Positions 40,962 through 50,760 are shown, numbered from the stretch's first letter. The stretch is DNA of 56,248 nucleotides from CAZKNF01 sp964554105 (GCA_964554105.1 CAZKNF010000017.1:1-56248); one strand, 5' to 3'. Numbers and translations are program-made. Notes: generated from the letters alone by a model not told the origin.

Positions 40962-42239
40962 TCAGTCCATCATCTTTCGCAAGAATGCCGGCGTGTCCGT
41001 ATTGTCTTTTCGGATCCTCTCCGGGCGTTCGCGCAGGTCGTCGACCTGCAGGCGCTTAACGTTTGATTTCCCCGCCGCGCCGTCTCCCTCATTCGACGCG
41101 TCCTCTTGATACTCGTCATTTGATCCATTGGAGAGCGCGCTGCGTCTTTCGAACGCCGGCTTGTCGAGATGCTTCAGATTGTCTTCGCCCTTGTAGTGGA
41201 AGACGGGTCCGCCTTGATTCAGCGGTACGGTTCGGCGCCTGCCGGATTCGTTCTGTCGTTTTTCTCGATCGAACCCTGTTGCGATTACGGTGACGCGCAG
41301 ATCATCGCCCATCGCTTCATCGATGACGGTTCCGAAGATGACCTCGACGTCATCGCCTGCCTCTCTCTGAATTATACTTGTCGCCGCCGTGGCTTCGCGT
41401 ATCCCGAGCGACGTGCCGGCGGTAATGTTAACGAGCACATTCCGCGCACCCGTAATGGACAAACCGTCCAGGAGCGGACTAGAGATTGCCTCGATCGCCG
41501 CCGTCTGCGAGCGGTTTTCGCCTGCGGCCGTTGCAGCACCCATGAGTGCCGTTCCGCCGCCCCGCATCGTCGTCTTGATGTCGGCGAAGTCAAGGTTGAT
41601 GAGCCCGTGCACCGTGATCAGATCTGATATGCCACGCGTCGCATTGTAGAGCACGTCGTCGGCCATCCCGAAGGCCTCGAGCAGACTCGTATTGTCTTCC
41701 GCAATATCGAGCAGGCGCTCGTTAGGCACGATGATAAGTGTATCCACGTGCTCGCGCAGGAGGGCAATGCCTTCATCCGCCGTCTTGGTGCGACGCCGTC
41801 CTTCGCAATCGAACGGGCGCGTAACGATCGCCACGGTCAGGATGCCGAGTTTCTTGGCGATAGCGGCCGCGACCGGAGCACCGCCGGTACCGGTACCACC
41901 GCCCATGCCGGCCGTAATGAAGACCATGTCGAATTCCGACAATGCCTGTTCGATCTCCTTTCGACTTTCCTCCACGGCTTCGGCACCGACGCTGGGCCGT
42001 GCGCCGGCGCCGAGTCCCTTGGTCAGGGAATGCCCTGCCTGCACCTTATGCGGTGCCATATTAACCTGCAGTGCCTGTGCGTCGGTGTTGACAGCGATAA
42101 AATCGACACCTTGAATGCCGCGGTCGATCATGTTGTTGACGGCATTTCCACCGCCACCACCAACGCCCACAACACAGATCTTAGCGTCGTCGCTTACTGA
42201 ATCGTCAAACGAGAAGCGAGAGCTGAAAGAGCTTTCCAT
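40962..42239 (-). CDS. ftsZ: Cell division GTPase FtsZ
   Basis: Tubulin-like GTPase forming the Z ring at the division site. The nucleotide site has GVGGGGGNAVNNM (26-38) and the tubulin signature GGGTGTG (113-119). GVDFIAVNTDAQAL and TRPFDCEGRRR fit. After the GTPase and C-terminal domains comes a linker of about 80 residues rich in Asp, Glu, Asn and Arg, and the conserved C-terminal peptide DTPAFLRKMMD, which binds FtsA. The start ATG at 42239 has a good GGAGGGATCT ribosome site; longer frames to 42350 overlap ftsA and are rejected. Length is 425 residues. It is the last gene of the dcw cluster, before the terminator. Confidence 0.97.
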   Translation of the reverse strand: MESSFSSRFSFDDSVSDDAKICVVGVGGGGGNAVNNMIDRGIQGVDFIAVNTDAQALQVNMAPHKVQAGHSLTKGLGAGARPSVGAEAVEESRKEIEQALSEFDMVFITAGMGGGTGTGGAPVAAAIAKKLGILTVAIVTRPFDCEGRRRTKTADEGIALLREHVDTLIIVPNERLLDIAEDNTSLLEAFGMADDVLYNATRGISDLITVHGLINLDFADIKTTMRGGGTALMGAATAAGENRSQTAAIEAISSPLLDGLSITGARNVLVNITAGTSLGIREATAATSIIQREAGDDVEVIFGTVIDEAMGDDLRVTVIATGFDREKRQNESGRRRTVPLNQGGPVFHYKGEDNLKHLDKPAFERRSALSNGSNDEYQEDASNEGDGAAGKSNVKRLQVDDLRERPERIRKDNTDTPAFLRKMMD

Positions 42240-42336
42240 AGATCCCTCCAGTTGGAATAAAGTACATGGTTCATTAGACCCGCGGTCGACAGAAAACAAA
42301 TCAAGCTGAGCACACTCGACCATGCCGACGGCGGAA

Positions 42337-43611
42337 TTAAAGTTCATCAAACCAGCTTTTCATTCGGCCGGCAATTTTGTCGACGAGCGTATCGCCGTCC
42401 ATTATCGAATCCTTCACCGCAACGCGGCGACCCATTTCGCCGTTGAGCGGCGTTCGACCGATCACATTGGGCCGAAGTCCATAGAGCACAAGTCCGACTC
42501 CGGTCGAAAATTTCGGATCGCTGACCTCCTGGACCATACCTCCGGCCAGGCCCATCGGCGTCCCGACCCGCGTTTCTAGGCCGAGCACATCCGCGGCAAG
42601 CTCCGCCGAACCCGTAATGAGCGATCCGCCGCCCGTCAGGACGACCCCTGCGGCAAGATGGCGCGCATACCCGCTCCGCTTGATCTCGATCGCGGCGATC
42701 TCCAGCACTTCCTCCATTCGTGGCTGGATGATCTGCGCCAACGTGCTGCGCCCGATACTTTTCTCTGGTCGGCCACCCAGGCCCGGAATCGTGATCTCCT
42801 CATCTTCATCGACAATGTCCGCGAGCGCGGTACCAAACTGGCATTTTAACTGCTCCGCCTGATCGCGCATCACGCCGAGACCGCGCCTGATATCGTCTGT
42901 CACCTTGCTTCCTGCTATACCGATGACGGCGGTATGGCGAATCGTATTATCCTCAAAAACCGCGATGTCCGTCGTTCCGCCGCCGATATCGATCAGCGCA
43001 ACGCCCACTTCTCGCTCATCCTGATGCAGCACCGAAAAGCTCGATGCGAGTGGCTCGAGCACGATGTCGGCCACGTGATATCCAGCCTTTTCAATGCACC
43101 GGTAAATGTTCTTCGCGGCAGTGACGAGCCCGGTGATGATGTGGACGTTCGCCTCAAGCCGCACGCCGCTCATACCGGCCGGATCGGCCACGCCGTCCTG
43201 CCCGTCGACGATGAACTCCTGGGGAATGACGTGAAGAATCTCGCGATCTGCCGGCATCGCAACGTGCGTGGTGTCTTCCAGCAGCCGCTGCACGTCTCGG
43301 CTCGAAATTTCACCATCTCGATTCGAGATCGTGATCACACCGCGGCTCTGAAAGCTCTGGACGTGGTCGCCCGCAATTCCAACAAATACGCTCCGAACGG
43401 TGACGCCCGCCGCCCGCTCCGCTTCGTGGACGGCGTGCTGCACGGCCGCGACTGTCTTATCGATGTTCACGACGACGCCACGATTCAGACCGTCCGATTC
43501 CGCAACGCCGACGCCGAGGATGTTAATTCTGTTGAGGTCATCCACGGCCGCGACAACGGCACAGACTTTCGTCGTGCCAATATCGACGCCCACCACAATG
43601 CGCTCATTCAT
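42337..43611 (-). CDS. ftsA: Cell division actin-like protein FtsA
   Basis: Actin-like ATPase that tethers FtsZ to the membrane. RIVVGVDIGTTKVCAVVA is the first phosphate motif; VALIDIGGGTTDIAVFEDN the second; VVLTGGGSLITG the adenosine-site motif. The unique 1C subdomain lies between (VRSVFVGIAGDHV and following). The C-terminal amphipathic membrane-targeting helix is present (IAGRMKSWFDEL). Length is 424 residues from ATG at 43611; ATGs at 43617 and 43623 are also possible, and no Shine-Dalgarno decides between them. It lies 97 bp upstream of ftsZ and 31 bp after the ftsQ stop. Confidence 0.95.
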   Translation of the reverse strand: MNERIVVGVDIGTTKVCAVVAAVDDLNRINILGVGVAESDGLNRGVVVNIDKTVAAVQHAVHEAERAAGVTVRSVFVGIAGDHVQSFQSRGVITISNRDGEISSRDVQRLLEDTTHVAMPADREILHVIPQEFIVDGQDGVADPAGMSGVRLEANVHIITGLVTAAKNIYRCIEKAGYHVADIVLEPLASSFSVLHQDEREVGVALIDIGGGTTDIAVFEDNTIRHTAVIGIAGSKVTDDIRRGLGVMRDQAEQLKCQFGTALADIVDEDEEITIPGLGGRPEKSIGRSTLAQIIQPRMEEVLEIAAIEIKRSGYARHLAAGVVLTGGGSLITGSAELAADVLGLETRVGTPMGLAGGMVQEVSDPKFSTGVGLVLYGLRPNVIGRTPLNGEMGRRVAVKDSIMDGDTLVDKIAGRMKSWFDEL

Positions 43612-43642
43612 GATCATTTCCATAAGGGTACCGCAAGTTTAA

Positions 43643-44398
43643 TTATGTGCCCGAGATTTCTCGGGTGACAATCTGGCCATCAAAACGGAGGTCTATCCAT
43701 TCATATCTCGTGTGGGGTCTCGTTACGACCGCATCCTGCCAGAAGGCATTCAGCTGCCGAAGTTTGCTGCCGAAATCCCGCCGCCCGAGCCGCACGTCAA
43801 TCGATCCCCGGCCGTCGATCGGCGCCGTGCGGAGCGAAACTCGCCCCGACCGCTCCATCTCAAAGGACGAGATCAACACATCCGTTTCGGGACTTAGCTG
43901 CGCCGTCGCCTGCAGCAAATCCATAAGTTCGCCGTTCTCAACCGGCCGCGTCGGATTCGCAGGAAGCGTTATGCCTGTAAGGAGAGGCAGGTCGAAGCTT
44001 GACGTCGACGTGACGGGCATCATGTAGCCTTCGATATCCAGGTATGAAGATGGAATGCCTTTCGAATCGATCACCAGGACAACAGGCTCCCGCTCCCGTA
44101 TTCGGATGGACAGGGTACCCGGCGGCAAGCGGATCACGTCAGCAGTCTTCACCCAGGGATGACGCTGTACGCGATCCGCGATCATTTCTGGATCGATATC
44201 GAATAGGAGTCCACCGGTATCGACTCGCGCCGCATCGATCAACTCCTCTGAAGCGGCCTGTACATTACCGGAGACATCGACCTTCCCGAGGGTGAGTCCG
44301 CCGAGCCAGTTCCAGCCCAACAGGCCCATCGAGCAGACGGCCAACAGGGTAACTCCAAAAATGAGCGTATTGCGAAGGCCTCGCTTAGGTCTGGCCAT
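43643..44398 (-). CDS. ftsQ: Cell division protein FtsQ/DivIB
   Basis: Bitopic divisome protein that links the cytoplasmic ring to FtsL/FtsI. A short basic N-terminus (RPKRGLRN) is followed by one membrane segment (about 11-35). The POTRA domain follows: VDVSGNVQAASEELIDAARVDTGGLLFDIDPEMIADRVQRHPWVKTADVIRLPPGTLSIRIREREPVVLV (about 40-108) matches FtsQ's typical strand-helix-helix-strand pattern, with HPWVKxAxV a family signature. Length is 251 residues. It sits 36 bp downstream of murC. The beta domain after POTRA is poorly conserved, as usual. Confidence 0.9.
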   Translation of the reverse strand: MARPKRGLRNTLIFGVTLLAVCSMGLLGWNWLGGLTLGKVDVSGNVQAASEELIDAARVDTGGLLFDIDPEMIADRVQRHPWVKTADVIRLPPGTLSIRIREREPVVLVIDSKGIPSSYLDIEGYMMPVTSTSSFDLPLLTGITLPANPTRPVENGELMDLLQATAQLSPETDVLISSFEMERSGRVSLRTAPIDGRGSIDVRLGRRDFGSKLRQLNAFWQDAVVTRPHTRYEWIDLRFDGQIVTREISGT

Positions 44399-44434
44399 AT
44401 GTGGTTGATCGTGCGGGATCAGCAGTTAATCGAT

Positions 44435-45841
44435 TCATTCTTCCTTCAATCTCTCGAGCAGCTGACGCCCATAGCGCCAGATATCCCCGGCTCCCATCGT
44501 AATCACCGTATCGCCCGACCGAACCAGCTCCGCCAGGAATTCTGGCAGCGCCTCCTTCTTTTCGACGTAGTGCACGTTTCGGTGACCATATCGCGTCGCC
44601 ATGTCGGAGAGCAGTCGTCCGGAGACCCCCTCGATTGGCTGTTCGCGGGCACCGAATACATCCGTCAACACCAGGACGTCGGCGTTGAAGAATGCGCGAG
44701 CGAAGCCCTCCTTGAAGTCACGGGTTCGGCTGTATAGATGCGGTTGGAAAACCGCCACTATGCGCCGATTCGACCAGCCCTCATTGGCCGCCGCCAATGT
44801 CGCCGAAATTTCGGTTGGATGATGTGCGTAGTCATCAATAATCAAGATGTCGTTGTGCTCGCCAATTTTCTGGAACCGTCGCTGCACACCGGTAAACTTG
44901 GCGAGGCCGGACGATATTTTTTCAAATTCGATTTCGAGCTCGAGTCCGACGGCTACCGCGGCAAGCGCATTTCGAACATTGTGCAGACCCGGTGTTTGCA
45001 GATTTATCCGCCCCAAAGGTTCGCCATGTGCCACGACGTTGAAGCTTGTTAGCAGCCCGTCCTGAACCACGTCTTCCGCTCGGATCTCGGCCTGCCGGGA
45101 CGTGCCGTAAGTAAGCACACGTCGATCGACATGGCTCACGATCTCCTGCACGATTGCATCATCGAGGCAGAGAATTGCAGCTCCAAAGAACGGAACGCTG
45201 TTGGCATACTGGGTAAACGTAGTCTTGATGTCGTCGAGATCGCGGTATGTGTCGAGATGATCGGCCTCAATATTAGTGATGACCGCCAGCGAGGGGGTGA
45301 GCCGCAGGAAGGTTCGGTCGTATTCGTCTGCCTCTATGACGATGATGTCGCCCTCTCCTACCACGGCATTTGACCCGAATACCGTCACCTTCCCGCCGAC
45401 GATGATCGTCGGATCGAATCCGCCTTCACCGACTACCAGCCCCGTCAGCGACGTCGTAGTCGTCTTCCCGTGTGTTCCAGAGATGCCGATGCCAAACTGC
45501 ATCCGCATGAGCTCGCCGAGCATTACAGATCGCGGAATCATCGGAACACGCATTCGCTCCGCTTCCAGCGTCTCAGGATTTTCCAGCGGCTTTACGGCAG
45601 ACGAGTACACGACCACGTCGGCATCGCGGACATTTTGCGCGCCGTGCCCTTCATAGATCACAGCCCCGAGGGATTCCAGCCGATCGGTTACGTCCGATCG
45701 CTGCAAGTCCGATCCCGTAATTCGATACCCGCGGTTTAGCAAGACTTCGGCGATCGAGCTCATGCCGATGCCTCCGATTCCCACCATGTGGACGCGGCGA
45801 ATTCGGCCTAGAGAAGGTTGCCGTCGGCGTTCAGTCATCAT
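44435..45841 (-). CDS. murC: UDP-N-acetylmuramate--L-alanine ligase
   Basis: First amino-acid ligase of peptidoglycan precursor synthesis, ATP-dependent and cytoplasmic. VHMVGIGGIGMSSIAEVL is the UDP-binding signature of MurC. The P-loop is SGTHGKTTTT (121-130). VVIEADEYDRTFLRLTPSLAVITNIEADHLDTY is highly conserved in the family, as is HHPTEISATL and VFQPHLYSRTRD. Length is 468 residues. ATG at 45841 is chosen (a TTG two codons earlier and an ATG one codon later exist). It is 36 bp downstream of the murG stop. Confidence 0.95.
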   Translation of the reverse strand: MMTERRRQPSLGRIRRVHMVGIGGIGMSSIAEVLLNRGYRITGSDLQRSDVTDRLESLGAVIYEGHGAQNVRDADVVVYSSAVKPLENPETLEAERMRVPMIPRSVMLGELMRMQFGIGISGTHGKTTTTSLTGLVVGEGGFDPTIIVGGKVTVFGSNAVVGEGDIIVIEADEYDRTFLRLTPSLAVITNIEADHLDTYRDLDDIKTTFTQYANSVPFFGAAILCLDDAIVQEIVSHVDRRVLTYGTSRQAEIRAEDVVQDGLLTSFNVVAHGEPLGRINLQTPGLHNVRNALAAVAVGLELEIEFEKISSGLAKFTGVQRRFQKIGEHNDILIIDDYAHHPTEISATLAAANEGWSNRRIVAVFQPHLYSRTRDFKEGFARAFFNADVLVLTDVFGAREQPIEGVSGRLLSDMATRYGHRNVHYVEKKEALPEFLAELVRSGDTVITMGAGDIWRYGRQLLERLKEE

Positions 45842-45877
45842 GTCCAATGGTGCGTGTAAGCTGGAGCGTATAGGGTG

Positions 45878-46993
45878 TCAATTCGCCCCCGGCAGTTCGT
45901 GTCCTATTAACTCGAGGATGTCCTTCGCTATCTGTTCGGCCGCTTTCGGCCGTGCAGATCTGCGAGCTGCGGCGCTCATTGCCGACAATCGTTTAGAATC
46001 GCTGCGCAGCGCACGAATGGTTTCGACCAGGCGCACTTCAATTTCCGTTTCCGGGAGAAGTACGGATGCACCCGAGTTCACCATACTCAGCGCGTTGTGG
46101 GTCTGATGATCCTCCGCGACGTTGGGTGAGGGCACCAGCACTGAAGGAGTACCCGTGACCATCAGCTCACTGCAAGTGATGGCGCCGGACCGCGACAGCG
46201 CGAGATCGGCTGCGGCATATGTCAGGTCCATGCGATCTACGTATTCGAGCATCCACAGTCGCGGATGCTCACTCACGCGCGCGTTCATCTCTTCGAAGTA
46301 CTGTTTTCCTGTCTGCCAGATCACGAACATCTCGCCATCCTCGAGCAGATCTTCGATATTGCGCGCAATCGCCTCATTGATGGCGCGACTTCCAAGTGAT
46401 CCACCGAGCACGATGAGGACGAACGCATCCGGCGGTACCTTATACAGTTCCCGCCCCGCGTTGCGCTCGGCGACGAGCAGCTTTCGACGCGTCGGATTGC
46501 CGCTGAAAACACATTTGTCGGTCGGTAGATGGTCCTTCGCCTCCTCGAATGCGATATGGATGCGGACAGCCCGTTTGCCTAAGAGCCTATTCGTCACTCC
46601 GGCATATGCATTCTGCTCTTGAATGACGATCTGTCGACCTTTCAGACTCGCTGCGAGAAGAACCGGGCCTGAAACGTATCCTCCCGTTCCGACGGCGACG
46701 TCGGGCTGAAACTGGTTTACGAGCGCGAAGCTTTCTCGAAGCGACATCGCAATTTTTAGCGGAAGCGTCAAATTTCTGAGCATCTGTCCTCGGTGAAACC
46801 CGCTGATCGAGATCGGATGGATCTTGAAGCCGGCCTTTGGCACGGCTTCCCATTCCATCCTGTCACGTGTACCGGCAAATTCGATGGCGGCATCCGGGAG
46901 GAGCTGTTGGACGGCCTCCGCAATTGCAATGGCCGGATAGACGTGTCCGCCGGTCCCACCTCCTGCAAAAAGTATTCGCGGCGGACGCGTCAT
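45878..46993 (-). CDS. murG: Undecaprenyl-PP-MurNAc-pentapeptide-UDP-GlcNAc transferase MurG
   Basis: Adds GlcNAc to lipid I to make lipid II on the inner face of the membrane. GGGTGGHVYPA (11-21) is the first membrane-associating glycine loop. VGTGGYVSGPVLLAA is the second G loop, and LGGSLGSRAINEAI the third. In the donor domain, SRSGAITCSELM and PSVLVPSPNVAEDHQTHNA match the UDP-GlcNAc site. ATG at 46993 follows AAAGGTGATG; the frame open to 47020 is rejected. Length is 371 residues. It is 32 bp downstream of ftsW. Confidence 0.95.
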   Translation of the reverse strand: MTRPPRILFAGGGTGGHVYPAIAIAEAVQQLLPDAAIEFAGTRDRMEWEAVPKAGFKIHPISISGFHRGQMLRNLTLPLKIAMSLRESFALVNQFQPDVAVGTGGYVSGPVLLAASLKGRQIVIQEQNAYAGVTNRLLGKRAVRIHIAFEEAKDHLPTDKCVFSGNPTRRKLLVAERNAGRELYKVPPDAFVLIVLGGSLGSRAINEAIARNIEDLLEDGEMFVIWQTGKQYFEEMNARVSEHPRLWMLEYVDRMDLTYAAADLALSRSGAITCSELMVTGTPSVLVPSPNVAEDHQTHNALSMVNSGASVLLPETEIEVRLVETIRALRSDSKRLSAMSAAARRSARPKAAEQIAKDILELIGHELPGAN

Positions 46994-47025
46994 AGATTCA
47001 TCACCTTTCGCTGAAGTCACTCATC

Positions 47026-48174
47026 CTATTCCGACCGCCTCGACACGTTAAGAAGAATCCCCAGCATCATTCCCATGGCTACCATCGACGTTCCACCATA
47101 GGAGACGAACGGAAGTGGAAGCCCGGTAACTGGGAACAGTGCGGACGCCACGGCTGCATGTGTGAATGCGTATAAGACGGCCATCGTCGTGAATCCTACG
47201 CCGAGAAAAAGGCCAAGAGGATCCGGTGCATGGCGTGCGATGCGCAGGAAGCCCCTGAAAAGCAGCGCTACAAAAAGTGCCAGCAGGGTGAACGCGCCGA
47301 GCAGCCCGTACTCTTCGGCAATGATGGCGAGGATGAAGTCGTTATAAGGAGCGGGGAGGAAGTCTCTCTGTACGCTCTTGCCGGGGCCTACCCCGGTAAC
47401 CCCGCCAAGAGCGAACGCGATACGCGCCTGCTGTGCCTGGTAGCCCTCGGCTTGTTGATCGAACACATGCTCCGCTGTCGTGTTCGGGAAGATCTTTACA
47501 CCCAGGTACGCCTCTACTCGAGCGGCCCGAGGGGGTGAAGCGAGCAAGAGCAGAAGAGAGAACACCACGCTTAACGTGAGCAGCCCGCCCAAGTGCATGA
47601 TGCTCACGCGCGCGACAAAACACATCACCATCGTCGTCAAAAGGACGAGGGCCGCAGTGGAAAGGTCGTCGATACCGATCAGACCGCACGTGACCACAAT
47701 CCACAAGAAAATTGGAATGAATGCCCGTGTGAAACTCTTTATATACGCCTGCTTTCTCGTAAGCAGCACGCCCACGTGAAGGATCAGCGCCACCTTCGCT
47801 AAGTCCGACGGCTGAAATCCGAGCGACCCCATGCGAAGCCAGCGCTCTGCGCCACCCGATGCAACACCTACGATCTGCACGGCCAGCAGGAGCACCAGCG
47901 AAACGATCAACGCGATCCGGCCTAAGCTTGCCACCCTTCGATAGTCCAGCAGGCTGAAGGCGAGCATGACGCCGAATGACAGCCCGAGGCGAGCCACATG
48001 CCGGAATAGAAAGCGCTCCGTATCGCCGCTGGATTTCGTTTCGGCCAGAAATGAGATGGCGCTATAGACCGCCACGACCCCCATGGCCGCGAGCAGGAGA
48101 ACGATCCAGATGACGTACTTGTCAGCTGGGCGTTCTCGCCCCAGTCTCGTTCGAAGCGATGCAGTAACTGACAT
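47026..48174 (-). CDS. ftsW: SEDS-family septal glycan polymerase FtsW
   Basis: Polymerises lipid II at the septum together with FtsI. About ten membrane segments are visible. Conserved SEDS parts: GSLGFQPSDLAKVALILHVGVLL, then the periplasmic loop with GYQAQQARIAFALGGVTGVGPGKSVQRDFLPAPYNDFILAIIAEEYG, and the final LPLPFVSYGGTSMVAMGMMLGILLNV. These match FtsW/RodA closely. Length is 382 residues. The ATG directly follows the stop of murD (TAG-ATG), so translation is probably coupled. It is 32 bp upstream of murG. Confidence 0.95.
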   Translation of the reverse strand: MSVTASLRTRLGRERPADKYVIWIVLLLAAMGVVAVYSAISFLAETKSSGDTERFLFRHVARLGLSFGVMLAFSLLDYRRVASLGRIALIVSLVLLLAVQIVGVASGGAERWLRMGSLGFQPSDLAKVALILHVGVLLTRKQAYIKSFTRAFIPIFLWIVVTCGLIGIDDLSTAALVLLTTMVMCFVARVSIMHLGGLLTLSVVFSLLLLLASPPRAARVEAYLGVKIFPNTTAEHVFDQQAEGYQAQQARIAFALGGVTGVGPGKSVQRDFLPAPYNDFILAIIAEEYGLLGAFTLLALFVALLFRGFLRIARHAPDPLGLFLGVGFTTMAVLYAFTHAAVASALFPVTGLPLPFVSYGGTSMVAMGMMLGILLNVSRRSE

Positions 48175-49542
48175 CTATAAGCTGTTGACTAGCAGTTTAA
48201 ATTGGTCTCCGCGCTCCTCATAATTCTCGAACATGTCGAAGGAAGCACACGCCGGGCTCAAGAGCACCACGTCACCGGGTTCCGCGAAGACTCGGGCGAG
48301 CCTGACCGCTTCATCGAGATTCTTGGCCTCGGCAGAGATTCCTGCCTCCGAACCCAGATCCGCTGCCACCTTTTCCGCACTTTCTCCGATAGAAATGACC
48401 GCCCGTGCTTTCTCGTGAACGAGCGGTTTGAGCGACGAGTAGTCATTACCCTTGTCTCGACCGCCGGCGATCAACACTACTCGCTCAGTGAAACTCTCCA
48501 GCGCGTACCAGACGGCGTTTACGTTGGTCGCTTTAGAATCGTTGACGTACCGAACACCGTCCAATTCTCGGATGAACTCGAGTCGGTGAGGAACGCCTTC
48601 GAAGCTCATCATGCTTTCGCGCACAATATCGCTGCGCACCTCCATCACGCGCGCTGCCACAGCTGCCGCAAGAGAATTATATAAATTATGCCTGCCACGC
48701 AGGGATAACTCTTCCGCTCGCATGAGTACCTCCTTTTGTTGATGAGTCCGCAGGATTAGTTCGTCGTTCACCACAAAGCCGCCAGCTTCCACCTCGCGCT
48801 CAATACTGATTCTCAGCACGCGGGGCGCTTCCGCACGATCAGCGGCCCGCTTCACATGACCGCGCACTACCGGATCGTCGTCGTTGTAGATGAACGCGTC
48901 CTGGTTGCGTTGATTTTCTATGATCCGAAGCTTGCTTCGGGCGTACTTCTCGAAATCCTGGTCGTACCGATCCAGATGGTCTGGGGTGATATTGAGCAGG
49001 ATGCTGACGCTCGGCCTGAATTCGTGAATGTGGTCCAGCTGAAAGCTTGAGACCTCCAGCACAACGACGTCGTCCGGCCGGGTGTCCATCACGAACGTCG
49101 AGAACGCATTTCCAATATTGCCCCCCACATGCACGCGCCTCCCCGCACGCCGAAAGAGATGCCCTGCCAGCGCGGTCGTCGTGGTCTTGCCGTTCGAGCC
49201 GGTAATGGCTACGATCGGAGCGCGGCAGAATCCGGATGCCAGCTCAATCTCGGAATAGACAGGCAGCCCTCGCTCCATAGCTCGCTGCACGACAGAAGCT
49301 GACGATGGCACGCCCGGACTCACGACGAGTAAATCCGCATCGAGCGACCTGTCGGAATGTCCCGCTCCCTCGTAAGGCACGCCCATCTCATGGAGGCTCG
49401 ATTGAGCTTCTTCGTCGATCTCGGTAGAATCGGTGACGAACACCTCTGCACCTGCGCGAGCCAGCAACGCGGCGGCGGCGAGCCCACTTCGAGCCGCACC
49501 GACGACGGTAACTCGCTTCGTCTGAATCTCGGAAGGCTTCAT
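48175..49542 (-). CDS. murD: UDP-N-acetylmuramoylalanine--D-glutamate ligase
   Basis: Second ligase of the peptidoglycan precursor pathway: adds D-Glu to UDP-MurNAc-L-Ala. The Rossmann start is VTVVGAARSGLAAAALL (11-27). The P-loop is ITGSNGKTTTT (113-123). LEVSSFQLD and ITPDHLDRYDQDFEKYARSK (with the carbamylated-lysine region) are conserved, as are GVPHRLEFI, NDSKATN and LLSPACASFDMFENYEERG. Length is 455 residues. ATG at 49542 is chosen; TTG at 49548 is an alternative. It is 24 bp downstream of mraY and abuts ftsW. Confidence 0.95.
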   Translation of the reverse strand: MKPSEIQTKRVTVVGAARSGLAAAALLARAGAEVFVTDSTEIDEEAQSSLHEMGVPYEGAGHSDRSLDADLLVVSPGVPSSASVVQRAMERGLPVYSEIELASGFCRAPIVAITGSNGKTTTTALAGHLFRRAGRRVHVGGNIGNAFSTFVMDTRPDDVVVLEVSSFQLDHIHEFRPSVSILLNITPDHLDRYDQDFEKYARSKLRIIENQRNQDAFIYNDDDPVVRGHVKRAADRAEAPRVLRISIEREVEAGGFVVNDELILRTHQQKEVLMRAEELSLRGRHNLYNSLAAAVAARVMEVRSDIVRESMMSFEGVPHRLEFIRELDGVRYVNDSKATNVNAVWYALESFTERVVLIAGGRDKGNDYSSLKPLVHEKARAVISIGESAEKVAADLGSEAGISAEAKNLDEAVRLARVFAEPGDVVLLSPACASFDMFENYEERGDQFKLLVNSL

Positions 49543-49566
49543 TCCCAAAAAGCGAAATCCTGAATC

Positions 49567-50724
49567 CTAGCGAATTCTGAGTGTCAACAATGTCGCCACG
49601 ACCATGACCGCGGTTAGAATCCAGAATCTCGTGACGATCTTCGCCTCGTGCGTCCCCCGAGCCTCAAAATGGTGGTGCAGGGGCGCCATCAAGAAGACAC
49701 GCTTCCCGATTCCGGTACGCTGCTTCGTGTACTTGAAATAGCCGGTCTGAATGATTACTGAGAGCGCCTCCATGAAGTACACCGCTCCTAAAATCGGAAG
49801 AAGGAGTTCCTGTCGAATCATGAGCATGAGCGCTCCGACCGCAGCTCCTAGCGCAAGTGAACCTGTATCCCCCATAAAGACAGTCGCGGGGTACCCGTTG
49901 AACCAGAGAAATCCGAAACAGGCCGCCGTCATTGCAGCCGCGAAGACGGCTAGCTCACCGGTCCCGGGTAGGTACATCACGTCCAGAAACTCAGAAAGGA
50001 CGGTATTTCCTGTGATATAGCTCAATATCACCAGGCCACCGCCTACGAATGCCGTAACACCGGCAGTCAATCCGTCGAGTCCGTCGGTCAGGTTGACCGC
50101 GTTCGTGACGGCAGTGATGATGAATACGACCACCGGGATGTACACGAGAAATCCGAGGTCGCTGCCCGCGAAATAGTTGCTTAGAAAATCGTAGTCGATT
50201 GCCTTTTCTCGCAGAAAGGGAACGTAGGTGAGCGTGTGATAGGGCTCAAATTGTGGGAGGAAGTACAGCACCGACCCCAGAAGGACTCCCAGCGCAATCT
50301 GCCCGACCAGCTTTACTCGAGGAGGGAGGCCTTCCTTCTTCTTCTTGACCGTCTTGATGTAGTCGTCGAGGAATCCGAACAGACCCATCCAGGCGACGGA
50401 GAGGAGGGCAAGAATCACATAGATCTCGCCCACAGCGCCCCAGAGCAGGGTCGACACCAGAATCGCGAGCAGTATGATGATTCCCCCCATCGTGGGCGTG
50501 CCGGCCTTGTGGGCGTGGCTTACGACACCCGCCGTACGACCTTCACGCACCTGCTCGCCCAGTTGCTTGCGGCTCAGCCAGTTGATGATATACCGCCCGA
50601 TGAAAAGAGAGATGAACATTGCGGTGATGGCCGCAAGTGTCGCCCGAACGGTGATGTACTGAATGACCTGGAAGCCCGGGGGCTGGTAGAGTTGCTCCAG
50701 ATGGTCGATCAGGTAGTAGAGCAT
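49567..50724 (-). CDS. mraY: Phospho-MurNAc-pentapeptide translocase MraY
   Basis: Inner-membrane enzyme that transfers phospho-MurNAc-pentapeptide to undecaprenyl phosphate to make lipid I. About ten membrane segments are visible. Conserved parts: HKAGTPTMGGIIIL, FLDDYIKTVKK (Asp120-Asp121), NAVNLTDGLDGL, FMGDTGSLALG, and the periplasmic-cytoplasmic histidine loop APLHHHFE, all diagnostic. Length is 385 residues, slightly longer than E. coli (360), due to an insert around 160-180. It lies 36 bp downstream of murE. ATG at 50724 is the only sensible start. Confidence 0.96.
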   Translation of the reverse strand: MLYYLIDHLEQLYQPPGFQVIQYITVRATLAAITAMFISLFIGRYIINWLSRKQLGEQVREGRTAGVVSHAHKAGTPTMGGIIILLAILVSTLLWGAVGEIYVILALLSVAWMGLFGFLDDYIKTVKKKKEGLPPRVKLVGQIALGVLLGSVLYFLPQFEPYHTLTYVPFLREKAIDYDFLSNYFAGSDLGFLVYIPVVVFIITAVTNAVNLTDGLDGLTAGVTAFVGGGLVILSYITGNTVLSEFLDVMYLPGTGELAVFAAAMTAACFGFLWFNGYPATVFMGDTGSLALGAAVGALMLMIRQELLLPILGAVYFMEALSVIIQTGYFKYTKQRTGIGKRVFLMAPLHHHFEARGTHEAKIVTRFWILTAVMVVATLLTLRIR

Positions 50725-50760
50725 TTCCGAACGCGTGGAATCGGAGTGTGAGAAAAAGTG

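Noticed and set aside
42240..42350. Longer FtsZ start overlapping the end of ftsA
   Set aside because: The ATG at 42239 has a good ribosome site and gives the standard FtsZ N-terminus; the extension overlaps ftsA and is not conserved in character.
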